A stretch of DNA of 64,000 nt from Acetobacterium sp. KB-1 (GTDB lineage: Bacteria; Bacillota; Clostridia; Eubacteriales; Eubacteriaceae), in assembly GCF_003260995.1 (NCBI RefSeq), contig NZ_CP030040.1, positions 3,209,176 to 3,273,175 of the forward strand, read 5' to 3'. This document shows positions 17,543 to 25,988 of the stretch, in pieces. Under the pieces are notes generated by a model, which worked only from the letters and a program-made list of their open reading frames with translations, did not search any database and was not told where the DNA came from. Numbering within the stretch: position 1 is the stretch's first letter; every line of letters starts with the position of its first letter. Both the position numbers and the translations under genes were made by a program.

Positions 17543-18517
17543 ATGTTTAAAGCAGTTAAAATTGAAAAGGGTCATGGCGGCTGGGGTGGTCCACTGGTTA
17601 TACAGCCGACGGAAAAGAAGGATAAGATTGTCTCCATTACTGGCGGCGGAATTGATCCGTTGAGTAAACGAATTGCCCAGATTACTGGTGCAAAAGCCAT
17701 TGATGGCTTCAGTAACGGTGTGCCTGATGATGAAATTGCCTGTGTTGTCATCAATTGTGGAGGCACTTTACGATGTGGGGTTTATCCCAAAAAAGGCATT
17801 ATGACCGTCAACATTACGCCAGTCGGACAGTCGGGTCCACTGGCAGAGTATATTAAAGAAGAGATCTATGTGTCAGGGGTTGTTGATAAAGGGATTAGCT
17901 TGGCAGATGGTTCTGAGGTGGCTCCTGAAACAGAAGCGGTGGTTGAAGAGGTCGTTGAAGCGGTTACGGAGCATCGCTCAGATGATAACTGGGTAGCCAG
18001 AGGTGGTAAAGCTTTGGCCGGCTTTGCCACAAAATGTGTCCAGGGCGGGAAGGAAGCCGTTGACATTACAATTAAGGATATTCTTCCGTTTATGGCTTTT
18101 TATGCTTTACTGCTGGGGATCATTATGTATACTGGTCTGGGGAATTTAATGGCCGTTTATGTTTATCCCTATTTGGGAACACTGCCCGGCTTGTTGATTC
18201 TGGTTGTCATTTGTGCGTTACCGATGATTTCACCTCTGGTTGGTTCAGGTGCATTAATCGGGCAGGTTTTAAGTGTCCTGGTTGGACTGGGTATCGCTTT
18301 AGGAGCCTTTCCAGTTTATCTGGCACTGCCGGCGTTTTTTGCTGTAGATGCACAGGTGGGCTGTGATTTTATCCCGGTGGGATTATCGATGGGAGACGCC
18401 GAAAGCGATACCGTGGATATTGGTGTGCCATCGGTGCTATTATCCCGTTTGATTACCGGTCCCATCGCGGTTGTGATTGCCTACTTTTTTGCGATGGGCA
18501 TGTATGGACTTTTATAA
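17543..18517 (+). CDS. srlE: PTS glucitol/sorbitol transporter subunit IIBC
   Basis: 324 residues. The N-terminal IIB part (about 1-110) contains the phospho-cysteine region [28 protein letters not shown], after which a Glu/Val-rich linker (about 125-150) leads to the membrane part (about 175-324) with [19 protein letters not shown] and [28 protein letters not shown]. Matches GutE/SrlE in length and order. Works with SrlA and SrlB to import an alditol as its phosphate. Confidence 0.92.
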   Translation: MFKAVKIEKGHGGWGGPLVIQPTEKKDKIVSITGGGIDPLSKRIAQITGAKAIDGFSNGVPDDEIACVVINCGGTLRCGVYPKKGIMTVNITPVGQSGPLAEYIKEEIYVSGVVDKGISLADGSEVAPETEAVVEEVVEAVTEHRSDDNWVARGGKALAGFATKCVQGGKEAVDITIKDILPFMAFYALLLGIIMYTGLGNLMAVYVYPYLGTLPGLLILVVICALPMISPLVGSGALIGQVLSVLVGLGIALGAFPVYLALPAFFAVDAQVGCDFIPVGLSMGDAESDTVDIGVPSVLLSRLITGPIAVVIAYFFAMGMYGLL

Positions 18518-18551
18518 ATATGTTTATATAAAATAAAAAGGGGAACAAAGA

Positions 18552-18908
18552 ATGTATAAAACAATCATAACTGAAATTGGGCCAATGGCTTATGAATTGA
18601 TCGGCGGGGGGATGCTGGTAGTATTTAATGAAAACGCCCCGGCAGCATTAAGAGAGATGTCCGTCATGCATACCATCGAATCCTTGCGTCATCCAGTTAA
18701 GGTGGATGATATTGTGGTGTTTGGCGATCAGGAGTACTTAGTGACAGCTGTGGGTCATGAAGCGAATAACACCTTGGATACTATGGGGCATTGCACATTT
18801 TGCTTTAACGGAAAGAGTGAGGTTCAAATTCCGGGACAGATTGAATTATCAGGTGATGGAGTACCAACGCTAGCGATTGGATGCGGTTTTCATATTTATT
18901 CAACCTGA
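18552..18908 (+). CDS. srlB: PTS glucitol/sorbitol transporter subunit IIA
   Basis: 118-residue cytoplasmic phosphocarrier. The phospho-histidine is probably in ALREMSVMHTIES (about residue 43), and the C-terminal segment ELSGDGVPTLAIGCGFHI fits the GutB family. The segment DIVVFGDQEYLVTAVGHEANNTLDTMGHCTF is also characteristic. The gene follows srlE by 34 bases with its own AAAGGGGAA site. Confidence 0.92.
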   Translation: MYKTIITEIGPMAYELIGGGMLVVFNENAPAALREMSVMHTIESLRHPVKVDDIVVFGDQEYLVTAVGHEANNTLDTMGHCTFCFNGKSEVQIPGQIELSGDGVPTLAIGCGFHIYST

Positions 18909-18956
18909 TAAAGAATAAAAAAGAAAGGAATGAAGGATTCATTAACAGGTAGTCAT

Positions 18957-19232
18957 ATGCATGCAAAACAGGTTACCATTATTAATCCCACCGGCTTACA
19001 TGCACGACCGGCGGCAGAGTTTGTCCAGAAGGCTGGAGCGTTCAGAGCAAATATCCAGATCAAAAAAATGGATGAGGATCCAGCAACAGGTGATGCAAAA
19101 TCGCTACTGGGGATTATGTCAATTGGTTTGGGCCAAGGGGATACGATTGAAATAAGTGCCGAGGGTGAGGATGAAATGCTGGCGGTGGAAACTCTGGTCG
19201 CCCTGGTTGGCAGTGGGTTTGGAGAAGTGTAA
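18957..19232 (+). CDS. HPr-family phosphocarrier
   Basis: 91-residue PTS phosphocarrier from the ATG at 18957. The active-site histidine lies in NPTGLHARPAAEF (residue about 15), and the regulatory serine phosphorylated by HPr kinase is in SLLGIMSIGLGQGDTIEI (about residue 47-48), so both energy transfer and catabolite signalling appear possible. An upstream ATG at 18930 would add nine residues atypical of HPr. As the last gene of the polyol operon it is probably a dedicated carrier in addition to the general HPr encoded elsewhere. Confidence 0.88.
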   Translation: MHAKQVTIINPTGLHARPAAEFVQKAGAFRANIQIKKMDEDPATGDAKSLLGIMSIGLGQGDTIEISAEGEDEMLAVETLVALVGSGFGEV

Positions 19233-19241
19233 TGATTCTAA

Positions 19242-19280
19242 GACGTTAAAAAAACACCGTCAGGTGTTTTTTTAACGTTT
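19242..19280. terminator. Bidirectional terminator between the PTS operon and nifV
   Basis: AACGTTAAAAAAACACC / GGTGTTTTTTTAACGTT, nearly perfect, with A and T runs inside the arms; works for both converging operons. Confidence 0.88.
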
Positions 19281-19284
19281 AAAA

Positions 19285-20100
19285 TCAGGCATAAAGCAGT
19301 TTGCTTTTATAGATGATCGATTTTAAATCGGTCTGACACCATTGGAGTTCCTCCAAACTGATGCCGAAGTCCAGTTGCCCCTGGGTAGCGATCAGGAGAT
19401 GCTCAAGGTTGCAGTTGCCGGCCCGCTCGCCGATCCCAAAGAGGGTGGAATCGGCATATTTAGCCCCGCAGCGAAGCCCCTGGATGGAATTGGCGACAGC
19501 CATGCCGAGATCGTTGTGCATGTGTACCTCAATGTCGATGTTGGGGGGGATTCGGCTGATGGTGGCCTTGCAGAGGCTGGGTGACATGATCCCCACGGTG
19601 TCCGAAAAACGCAGGGTAGTGGCGCCCAGATCCCGGGCCGTTTCAACCAGTTTAACAACAAAATCCCAATCGGCTCGGGAGGCGTCCTCCAGGCCGATGG
19701 TCAGTTCTCTTTTGGCGGTGTGGATGGCCGCGGCACAGGTACTTAGAGTTTCTAACACCTGGGAGCGGCTTTGACGCAGTTTTTCGCGAATCAGCAGATC
19801 CGAAGCGGGGACACAAACGTGAATAATATCGGCACCACAGCCGATGGATTGGTCAATATCAGAGAGACTCATCCGATTCCAGCCAATAATCTGAGCCTTT
19901 TTACAGGCCAGCTTGATTTTTTCAAAGGCCCGGCATTCTTCTTTACCCATGGCGGGGGTACCGGCTTCGATCCGGGTAACCCCCAGGGCATCGAGAGATT
20001 TGGCGATGGTGACTTTTTCCCGGACGGAAAAGGCCATTCCCGGGCTTTGTTCACCGTCTCTTAAGGTGGTATCAACAATATATTTCTGTTTTGATGTCAT
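19285..20100 (-). CDS. nifV: Homocitrate synthase, alpha subunit (catalytic barrel)
   Basis: Makes homocitrate, the organic ligand of the iron-molybdenum cofactor, from acetyl-CoA and 2-oxoglutarate. About 271 residues covering only the TIM barrel: the signature VDTTLRDGEQSPGMAFS at the N-terminus and the metal histidines in VHMHNDLGMAVAN are present. The usual C-terminal accessory region is absent and is encoded by the upstream gene, as in the split NifV-alpha/NifV-omega of Clostridium pasteurianum. ATG at 20100 follows GAGG at seven bases; a TTG at 20118 is an alternative. Overlaps the omega gene by 29 bases. Last gene of the nif operon. Confidence 0.9.
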   Translation of the reverse strand: MTSKQKYIVDTTLRDGEQSPGMAFSVREKVTIAKSLDALGVTRIEAGTPAMGKEECRAFEKIKLACKKAQIIGWNRMSLSDIDQSIGCGADIIHVCVPASDLLIREKLRQSRSQVLETLSTCAAAIHTAKRELTIGLEDASRADWDFVVKLVETARDLGATTLRFSDTVGIMSPSLCKATISRIPPNIDIEVHMHNDLGMAVANSIQGLRCGAKYADSTLFGIGERAGNCNLEHLLIATQGQLDFGISLEELQWCQTDLKSIIYKSKLLYA

Positions 20101-21055
20101 TCTGGACCTCGCTGGCAAGGGTTCGCAGTTCCAGTTCGGACAGGTTTCGGCCGAGCTGGGTGCAGCGTCCTTTGATTTGTTTTAAAATGGAATGGGCCAT
20201 CGATTCGGATAAATCTGAATCGTTTAATTTATACAACAGGCTTTTCCGACCAGAGTGTTTGCCTAACACAATTTCACGTTGGTTGCCGACGGTTTGGGGA
20301 TTAAAGGGTTCGTAGGTACGGGGATTTTTTAACACCCCATCGACATGAATCCCGGATTCCACCTTAAAAATATCGGCTCCGATGATGGCCTTCATTTTTG
20401 CCACCGGCTGGCCGGCAAGTGCTTCATAAAGGTGGCGCAGTTCACTTAAAACCGATAAGTCACCGCTAAACGTGTGGGGCAAATGGAGCTTCAGTCCCAT
20501 CAGTACTTCTTCCAGCGGTGGAAAATTATGGTGGTTGGTAAAACCGCAACTGATGCTCGTTCCGCCGGCCAACACCCATTCCAGGGCGATGGCCGTGGCG
20601 CAGTGCTGCTGGTTGCTTGGGCAGAGGTCCAGGGTTTGGGCACCGCTGCCTAGCAGGGCTTTAAAAATTGACGGATAGTCTCGGGTCATCAGGTCTTCCA
20701 GCCCGGTGATGCGGATCTTTTGATGCTGATAGGGATCTAATTGGCCAACAGAAATGTTTTTTTGCACCAGATCATTGGGCTCCAGCTTCCAGAGGGGTTT
20801 CGGTTCGTTCATCCCGGGGCTGCCTGAAGCGAGGGACTCGGGATGAATCTGGGTCAGAAAAAAATTTCGGTTCCCCAACCATTGCTTCAAACCGCAAGCA
20901 TTAGCCGGAAAACCCAGCCGGGAAAGCAGATCCGGGGTTAATTCGATTTTTGTGACCCCACAGGTAAAAAGCAGGTCACAGAAATGGTTAAGATCCCGGG
21001 TGGTCATTCCGGCCGTATTAAAGGTTGTCAAGGTCCGATCAATAATAGTAACCAT
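20072..21055 (-). CDS. Homocitrate synthase, omega subunit
   Basis: 327 residues, partner of the alpha subunit. The C-terminal half carries the accessory region normally fused to the barrel: FKVESGIHVDGVLKNP and EIVLGKHSGRKSLLYKL. The N-terminal half (about 1-210) resembles a worn-down TIM barrel starting VTIIDRTLTTFNTAGM, with the DGEQ catalytic motif missing, so it cannot be active alone. This matches NifV-omega of clostridia. Lies downstream of the ferredoxin gene across a structured repeat. Confidence 0.88.
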   Translation of the reverse strand: MVTIIDRTLTTFNTAGMTTRDLNHFCDLLFTCGVTKIELTPDLLSRLGFPANACGLKQWLGNRNFFLTQIHPESLASGSPGMNEPKPLWKLEPNDLVQKNISVGQLDPYQHQKIRITGLEDLMTRDYPSIFKALLGSGAQTLDLCPSNQQHCATAIALEWVLAGGTSISCGFTNHHNFPPLEEVLMGLKLHLPHTFSGDLSVLSELRHLYEALAGQPVAKMKAIIGADIFKVESGIHVDGVLKNPRTYEPFNPQTVGNQREIVLGKHSGRKSLLYKLNDSDLSESMAHSILKQIKGRCTQLGRNLSELELRTLASEVQNDIKTEIYC

Positions 21056-21151
21056 TTGTGTACCCCGCTTTCGTTTGTTTTAATTAAAGATTGATGCTGC
21101 CAATGTAAGGGCAGCATCAATCGGTGAAGTATAAAAACAGAAGATTAGCCA

Positions 21152-21252
21152 AGTACCGACAATTGTTACATCATGTTGTTTGCATCGGAGCGAACCGGTT
21201 GATAAACCTGTCCGATTCCGCAGCAAACAACAGATTAACAATTGGTCGGTAC
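21152..21252 (-). repeat. Structured inverted-repeat element, copy A
   Basis: About 101 bases with arms of about 30 bases: the left arm starts AGTACCGACAATTGTTA and ends GTTGTTTGC; the right arm starts GCAAACAAC and ends TTAACAATTGGTCGGTAC. An internal small stem ATCGGA/TCCGAT encloses CCGGTT..AACC. It lies in the gap between the ferredoxin and nifV-omega genes. A longer relative is at 21678-21868. Confidence 0.75.
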
Positions 21253-21277
21253 GGTAGTTTGGCACTACCCAAGAGGG

Positions 21278-21586
21278 TTAAATAACCAGGTCTTCGACCA
21301 CCTTGCCGCCTTCGACGTGCTCGTCCATAATCCGTTCCACATCGTCCACGGTGACCTTGCCATACCAGACGCCTTCGGGATAAACGACCACGATCGGGCC
21401 CTTGTCACAGATCCCGAAACAGCCGGTGTTGTTTAGCATCACGTCGCCCGATAAATCCCGTTCGTCGATTTCTTCAAGAAAGGTCTGCAGGATTTTCACT
21501 GAATCCTGTTGAAAACAGTACCCTTTTTGGGTGCCGTTGATCCGGCAGCTGGTGCAGATAAAAAGATGATGTTTGGGACTAACCAT
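21278..21586 (-). CDS. Thioredoxin-like [2Fe-2S] ferredoxin
   Basis: 102-residue Shethna-type ferredoxin with cysteines at CTSC (11,14), GYC (about 24) and TGCFGICDKGP (about 56 and 60). Five cysteines occur, as in the Clostridium pasteurianum 2Fe-2S ferredoxin, which is encoded with nif genes and interacts with the MoFe protein. It may protect or donate electrons to nitrogenase; the role is inferred from position. Flanked on both sides by copies of the same structured repeat. Confidence 0.88.
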   Translation of the reverse strand: MVSPKHHLFICTSCRINGTQKGYCFQQDSVKILQTFLEEIDERDLSGDVMLNNTGCFGICDKGPIVVVYPEGVWYGKVTVDDVERIMDEHVEGGKVVEDLVI

Positions 21587-21677
21587 TTTAAATTCCTCCT
21601 GATCGTTTATAATAGTTTTAAATAATGATGATAACTGTCAACTTAACTGACAGATAGCCTGTCTAAAAAGTTAACCC

Positions 21678-21868
21678 AGTACCGACAATTATTACATCAT
21701 GTTGTTTGCATCGGAGCGAACAGGTTGATAAACCTGTCCGATTCTTCGCGAAGGCAACGAGCCAATCATAAGCTTGATTATAGTTGGCGACTGCCCGCGA
21801 CCAATGCGAAAGGAGCACAGCGGATTTCGCATGGTGCAGCAAACAACAGATTAATAATTGGTCGGTAT
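21678..21868 (-). repeat. Structured inverted-repeat element, copy B (extended)
   Basis: About 191 bases with the same outer arms as copy A (AGTACCGACAATTATTA ... TTAATAATTGGTCGGTAT) and the same core stem (ACAGGTT/AACCTGT). Roughly 90 bases (about 21734-21833) are extra and form two more hairpins: GCCAA..TTGGC around AATCATAAGCTTGATT, and ATGCGAAA/TTTCGCAT. Located between nifN/B and the ferredoxin gene. The arm difference from copy A (G to A left, C to T right) keeps pairing intact. Confidence 0.75.
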
Positions 21869-21882
21869 GGTAGTTAGCAATG

Positions 21883-24597
21883 CTAGAAATTACCGGCGGT
21901 GCGCAGTTCGGACTTTAAGATTTCCTGGGCTGCCGTTTTAACAGCATCTTCAATGCGGTCGTAGGTTGAGATGACCTTGATGCCCTTGCTTTCCAGCCGT
22001 TTGGTGGGCAGATCACCAATGCGCATAGTGATGGCGCCGTCGCAGTCATTTAGAGCTTTTAGAATGGTGCCGATCTTATCTTCTTTTTCGTCGCATTCTT
22101 CGGCGCCCGTGCAATACTTGCCGATTACCCGTTTTTCTTTAAACCGGACCTCATCGTCAAGGTAGTCATAGATATAAAGCTCTGAAGCCTGGCCGAAATG
22201 CTGGTCCACCAGCATCCCGCCTTTAGAGGTGATCGCAAAGCGCAATCCCGTTGGTGCTGCCAGAATCATTTCATCTTTTTTAGCTTCAGTTTCCCGGAAA
22301 TTCAGGGAGATATCACTATCCAGTTTGCCGATGGCATCGGCCCGGCATTGTTTGCAGTGATACATCTGTTTTAAATGAACCCCGCATTTATCGCGAATCG
22401 CATTAATTTCGTGGTTGGTGGCAATTTGCAGATCTTCAAAGGCGGAACCTTTAACCGGAATCAGGGGCATCACATTGGAGATAAAGCAGCCCAACTCTTT
22501 TACCGTTTTGACCACTTCTTCGATGTGTGTATCATTGATTCCCATCAGGGTGACAGTATTGATTTTGACGATTACCCCTTCATCGATCAGGAGCTTGATC
22601 CCTGAAAGCTGGTTAGCCAGTAAAATAGAGGCACCGGCTTCGCTACGGTAGCGGTTCCCCATAAAATCGACATGTTTGTAGATCTTGGCACCGATGGCCG
22701 GGTCAACCGCATTGACGGTGACGGTAACGTGGGAAACACCCAGTTTTGCCAGTTCTTTGGCATAGTAGGGCAGCATTAAACCATTGGTGGAGACGCAGAA
22801 GGTAACAGAGGGGTCATAGTCATGGATCAGGGTCAGGACCTTTCTCGTTTCTTCAAAGTTTGCCAGGGCATCTCCGGGGCCGGCAATTCCGACGACGGTG
22901 AGGTTTTCCACCTTTTCTTTAACCAGTTTATATTTTTCAAAGGCCGCTTCCGGGGAAAGAATTTCAGTAGTCACGCCGGGACGGCTTTCATTGGGGCAAT
23001 CAAATTTACGAACACAGTAGTTACACTGAATGTTGCATTTAGGAGCAATGGGGAGGTGCATCCGGGCGTTTTTCTGGGAGGCACCGCAGCTATAGCAGGG
23101 ATGATTGGCGGTTTTTTCTTCAATGGTTTGGGCTTGGGGTGTTAACGGGTTATTTGTCTTTATTTTTTCCAGCACTTTCATGTTAGCTTCCGTTTCCGGC
23201 TCTAATCCGTATTTGGATTTTGGTCCTTCATTATAGTAGGTGTTATATAGGGTTTCCCGGAAACCGCCTTCCACCGCTTTAAGAATGGTGTTGGTGATCA
23301 GGTCCAGGAGCACCTGGGAACCTTCATAGCCCAAGGTCCGAACCCGCTGGCCGCCGACGCGGTCATGGATTGGAAAAGCACAGCGGATGAGTGGAATCCC
23401 GTGTTTTTCTTCAATCCGGCGGCCGTCGGAATTTCCCAGCATCAGGTTAGCACCGAGTCGCAGGGCTTCTTCTTCAATGGTTTCAAAGTCGACATCATTT
23501 AGGATCACGTAATTGTCAACAAAAAGAACATCGGCCAATTTGGAAAGCTCGGCTTCGATTTTTCCTTTAAGCTGGGGACAATTGGAACCAGTAGCCGCGA
23601 TCACCGGCATCACCCCATTTTCACAACAGAGTCGGACTGCCGAAACGACAAAATCCGGTTCACCGAAGATGGCAATGCGACCCAGGGCGTTGTATTTATG
23701 GGAGTCGACCATGCCATCAAGGTAACGACCGCGTTCCTTAGCAATTTTTTCAGGAATGGCTTTTTTTGACAATTCAGCTAAGAGATCGATTAAGGCATCA
23801 GTATCACGGAGTCCCATCGGTAGGTTCAGGCGTTTGTAAGGAACCCCATAGTTTTCATACAGGTAAACCCCGGGAGATTCATCGGGCTTGATGGTATCAG
23901 AGATTTCGATGGTGGCCCGGGCGCCAGCCATTTTCTGGATTTCCGAAATCGGGGTACCATGCATCGGCAAACGATAATAACTGCTCTGATGGACGCCGTC
24001 GAGATTTTCGGAAAGATCTGGCAAAAGAATATATTCCAGTCCAAACTGGTCCAGTAGATCGATTAAATAACGGGTATCCGCCGGGGAAATCATCGTGGTG
24101 ACGATATTGACCTTATTGTGTTTGGTGGCGTCCATCTCAACATGGGAGACAATCGCTCGCAGCGCCCGGGTAAATCCTTCAAATTGGGTACCGCCGTACC
24201 CAGCCGATTTAACGGGAATAATTTTTACCGTTTCGTCAGGATGAGCGGCGTAAAAATTCTTGATGATATATTCAATATCTTCACCAATGGTTTCGGCCAG
24301 ACAGGTGGTCGAAACGCCGATGACCTCAGGTTCATACAATTTAATCAGATTTTCCAGCCCGATAATCAGATTTTTCTCACCGCCGTAGACAGTGCCTTCT
24401 TCAGTGAGGGAAGAAGAAGCAATATCAACCGGTTCATTGTAATGAGTGGCCATGTGGCGGCGGATATAGGTGCTGCATCCCTGGGAACCATGGAGGATAT
24501 TCATACATTTTTGAATACCGTAGAAGGCATTGGCGGTTCCCATCGGCATGCACATTTTACAGGGATTGACATTTAGGTTGACTAAATTTTTAGACAT
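21883..24597 (-). CDS. nifB: NifN-NifB fusion with NifX-like tail
   Basis: Builds the nitrogenase cofactor. 904 residues in three parts: NifN-like scaffold subunit (about 1-470, partner of NifE); a radical-SAM NifB (about 495-770) with cluster cysteines CNIQCNYC near residue 525 and the start NHPCYSCG; and a NifX/NafY-like domain (about 785-895, GLRFAITSKGGMLVDQHFG). NifN-B fusions are known from Clostridium pasteurianum. Fusing core synthesis (NifB) to the scaffold would pass NifB-co directly. Overlaps nifE by eight bases. Confidence 0.93.
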   Translation of the reverse strand: MSKNLVNLNVNPCKMCMPMGTANAFYGIQKCMNILHGSQGCSTYIRRHMATHYNEPVDIASSSLTEEGTVYGGEKNLIIGLENLIKLYEPEVIGVSTTCLAETIGEDIEYIIKNFYAAHPDETVKIIPVKSAGYGGTQFEGFTRALRAIVSHVEMDATKHNKVNIVTTMISPADTRYLIDLLDQFGLEYILLPDLSENLDGVHQSSYYRLPMHGTPISEIQKMAGARATIEISDTIKPDESPGVYLYENYGVPYKRLNLPMGLRDTDALIDLLAELSKKAIPEKIAKERGRYLDGMVDSHKYNALGRIAIFGEPDFVVSAVRLCCENGVMPVIAATGSNCPQLKGKIEAELSKLADVLFVDNYVILNDVDFETIEEEALRLGANLMLGNSDGRRIEEKHGIPLIRCAFPIHDRVGGQRVRTLGYEGSQVLLDLITNTILKAVEGGFRETLYNTYYNEGPKSKYGLEPETEANMKVLEKIKTNNPLTPQAQTIEEKTANHPCYSCGASQKNARMHLPIAPKCNIQCNYCVRKFDCPNESRPGVTTEILSPEAAFEKYKLVKEKVENLTVVGIAGPGDALANFEETRKVLTLIHDYDPSVTFCVSTNGLMLPYYAKELAKLGVSHVTVTVNAVDPAIGAKIYKHVDFMGNRYRSEAGASILLANQLSGIKLLIDEGVIVKINTVTLMGINDTHIEEVVKTVKELGCFISNVMPLIPVKGSAFEDLQIATNHEINAIRDKCGVHLKQMYHCKQCRADAIGKLDSDISLNFRETEAKKDEMILAAPTGLRFAITSKGGMLVDQHFGQASELYIYDYLDDEVRFKEKRVIGKYCTGAEECDEKEDKIGTILKALNDCDGAITMRIGDLPTKRLESKGIKVISTYDRIEDAVKTAAQEILKSELRTAGNF

Positions 24598-25939
24598 TTT
24601 TCATACCTCCTATGACTTCCCAGACAGGACTGTTCATTGACAGATTGATTTCTGAGGCGAAGTTCAGGGTGCCTTCGTAGCCTGCCAGGGGATGCTTGCG
24701 TTCATGGTTATGATCACAAAAGGCGATGCCCAGTTTATAGGCCAGCGGCCGTTCCTTGACGCCGCCTACTAATATATCGGCTCCCATTTCTTTCATAAAG
24801 GCTTCCAGTTCAGCCGGGTTGGCGTCGTCTAAAATGACGGCGTCTTCGTCGACCAGATGTTGGATGACTTCATAATCATCCTTGCTCCCGGTTTGGGTGC
24901 CGACCATCACGGTATTCATGCCAAATTCGTGAAACTGGCGGATCAGGGAGATTGCTTTAAAGCCGCCGCCGACATAGATAGCGGCTTTTTTTCCTTCAAG
25001 ATTATTACGATATTTATTTAAAAGAGGGATGACTCTATTTTTTTCTTCTTCAATAAAGGCTTTGGCTCGCGTAATGACTTCTTTATCACCGACGGCATAG
25101 GCAATCCGCATCAGTGAATCGGAGGTGTCGGTCACACCAAAAAAACTAACTTTGATAAAAGGGATTGAGAAAACCTCTTCCATCTGTTTAGCCAGGTAGG
25201 TCATCGAACCGGCACATTGAACCAGATTGAGTTGGGCCGCGGGGGCTTTTTTGAGATCTTCGACTTTGGCATCGCCAGTAATATTAGCAACCACTTCGAC
25301 GCCGATTTGTCGTAAATAATTTTTAATAATCCACATTTCCCCGGCCAGGTTAAAATCGCCGAGAATGTTGACACCGTGCGTTTTTTTAGGTAAGAATTTG
25401 GGGGTAACCAGGCTCATAATAGCGTTGCAGGCCATCTTATAGCCGGTTTTTTTGGTTCCCGAGAACCCTGGTGATTTAACTGGAATCACACGAATTTGGT
25501 ATTTTTCTTCGGCTTCGCGACAGACAGCGTCAATGTCATCACCGATAACACCAACAATACAGGTGGCGTAAATAAAAATAACTTTGGGTGAGTGGATAGC
25601 CATGACTTCATCAACAGCAGCAGCTAATTTCTTTTGTCCACCAAAGATAACATCGCGTTCGCGTAGATCCGTTGAATAACTGTTTCGATAGCCTTCTTCG
25701 TCACTGGATAGACTGCCGCGAATATCCCAGGTATAGCTGGCACATCCAATCGGGCCATGGATAATATGGAAGGCATCGGTGATGGGGTTCAAAACAACCC
25801 GGGCCCCACAGAAAACACAGGCTCGTTGACTGACGGCCCCTGAGACACTTGCTGACTCACACTTGATTCCGTCTCCGCTGCATTCCGAAAAACGGATTGA
25901 CTGGGCTCTTTCTGGTAAAATTGCCGCATCATTTTTCAT
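24590..25939 (-). CDS. nifE: FeMo-cofactor scaffold subunit
   Basis: 449 residues; with the NifN part of the downstream fusion it forms the scaffold on which FeMo-co is matured. Conserved cysteine regions ACVFCGARVVLNP, HGPIGCASYTWD and TCIVGVIGDDI are visible. ATG at 25939 has AAAGGAGG at the right distance; an in-frame TTG at 25957 lies before that site. Located 49 bases after nifK. Confidence 0.93.
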   Translation of the reverse strand: MKNDAAILPERAQSIRFSECSGDGIKCESASVSGAVSQRACVFCGARVVLNPITDAFHIIHGPIGCASYTWDIRGSLSSDEEGYRNSYSTDLRERDVIFGGQKKLAAAVDEVMAIHSPKVIFIYATCIVGVIGDDIDAVCREAEEKYQIRVIPVKSPGFSGTKKTGYKMACNAIMSLVTPKFLPKKTHGVNILGDFNLAGEMWIIKNYLRQIGVEVVANITGDAKVEDLKKAPAAQLNLVQCAGSMTYLAKQMEEVFSIPFIKVSFFGVTDTSDSLMRIAYAVGDKEVITRAKAFIEEEKNRVIPLLNKYRNNLEGKKAAIYVGGGFKAISLIRQFHEFGMNTVMVGTQTGSKDDYEVIQHLVDEDAVILDDANPAELEAFMKEMGADILVGGVKERPLAYKLGIAFCDHNHERKHPLAGYEGTLNFASEINLSMNSPVWEVIGGMKNV

Positions 25940-25988
25940 TTTACAGCCTCCTTTCAAATAAAGGGGAGGAAAACCTCCCCCCCAATAA

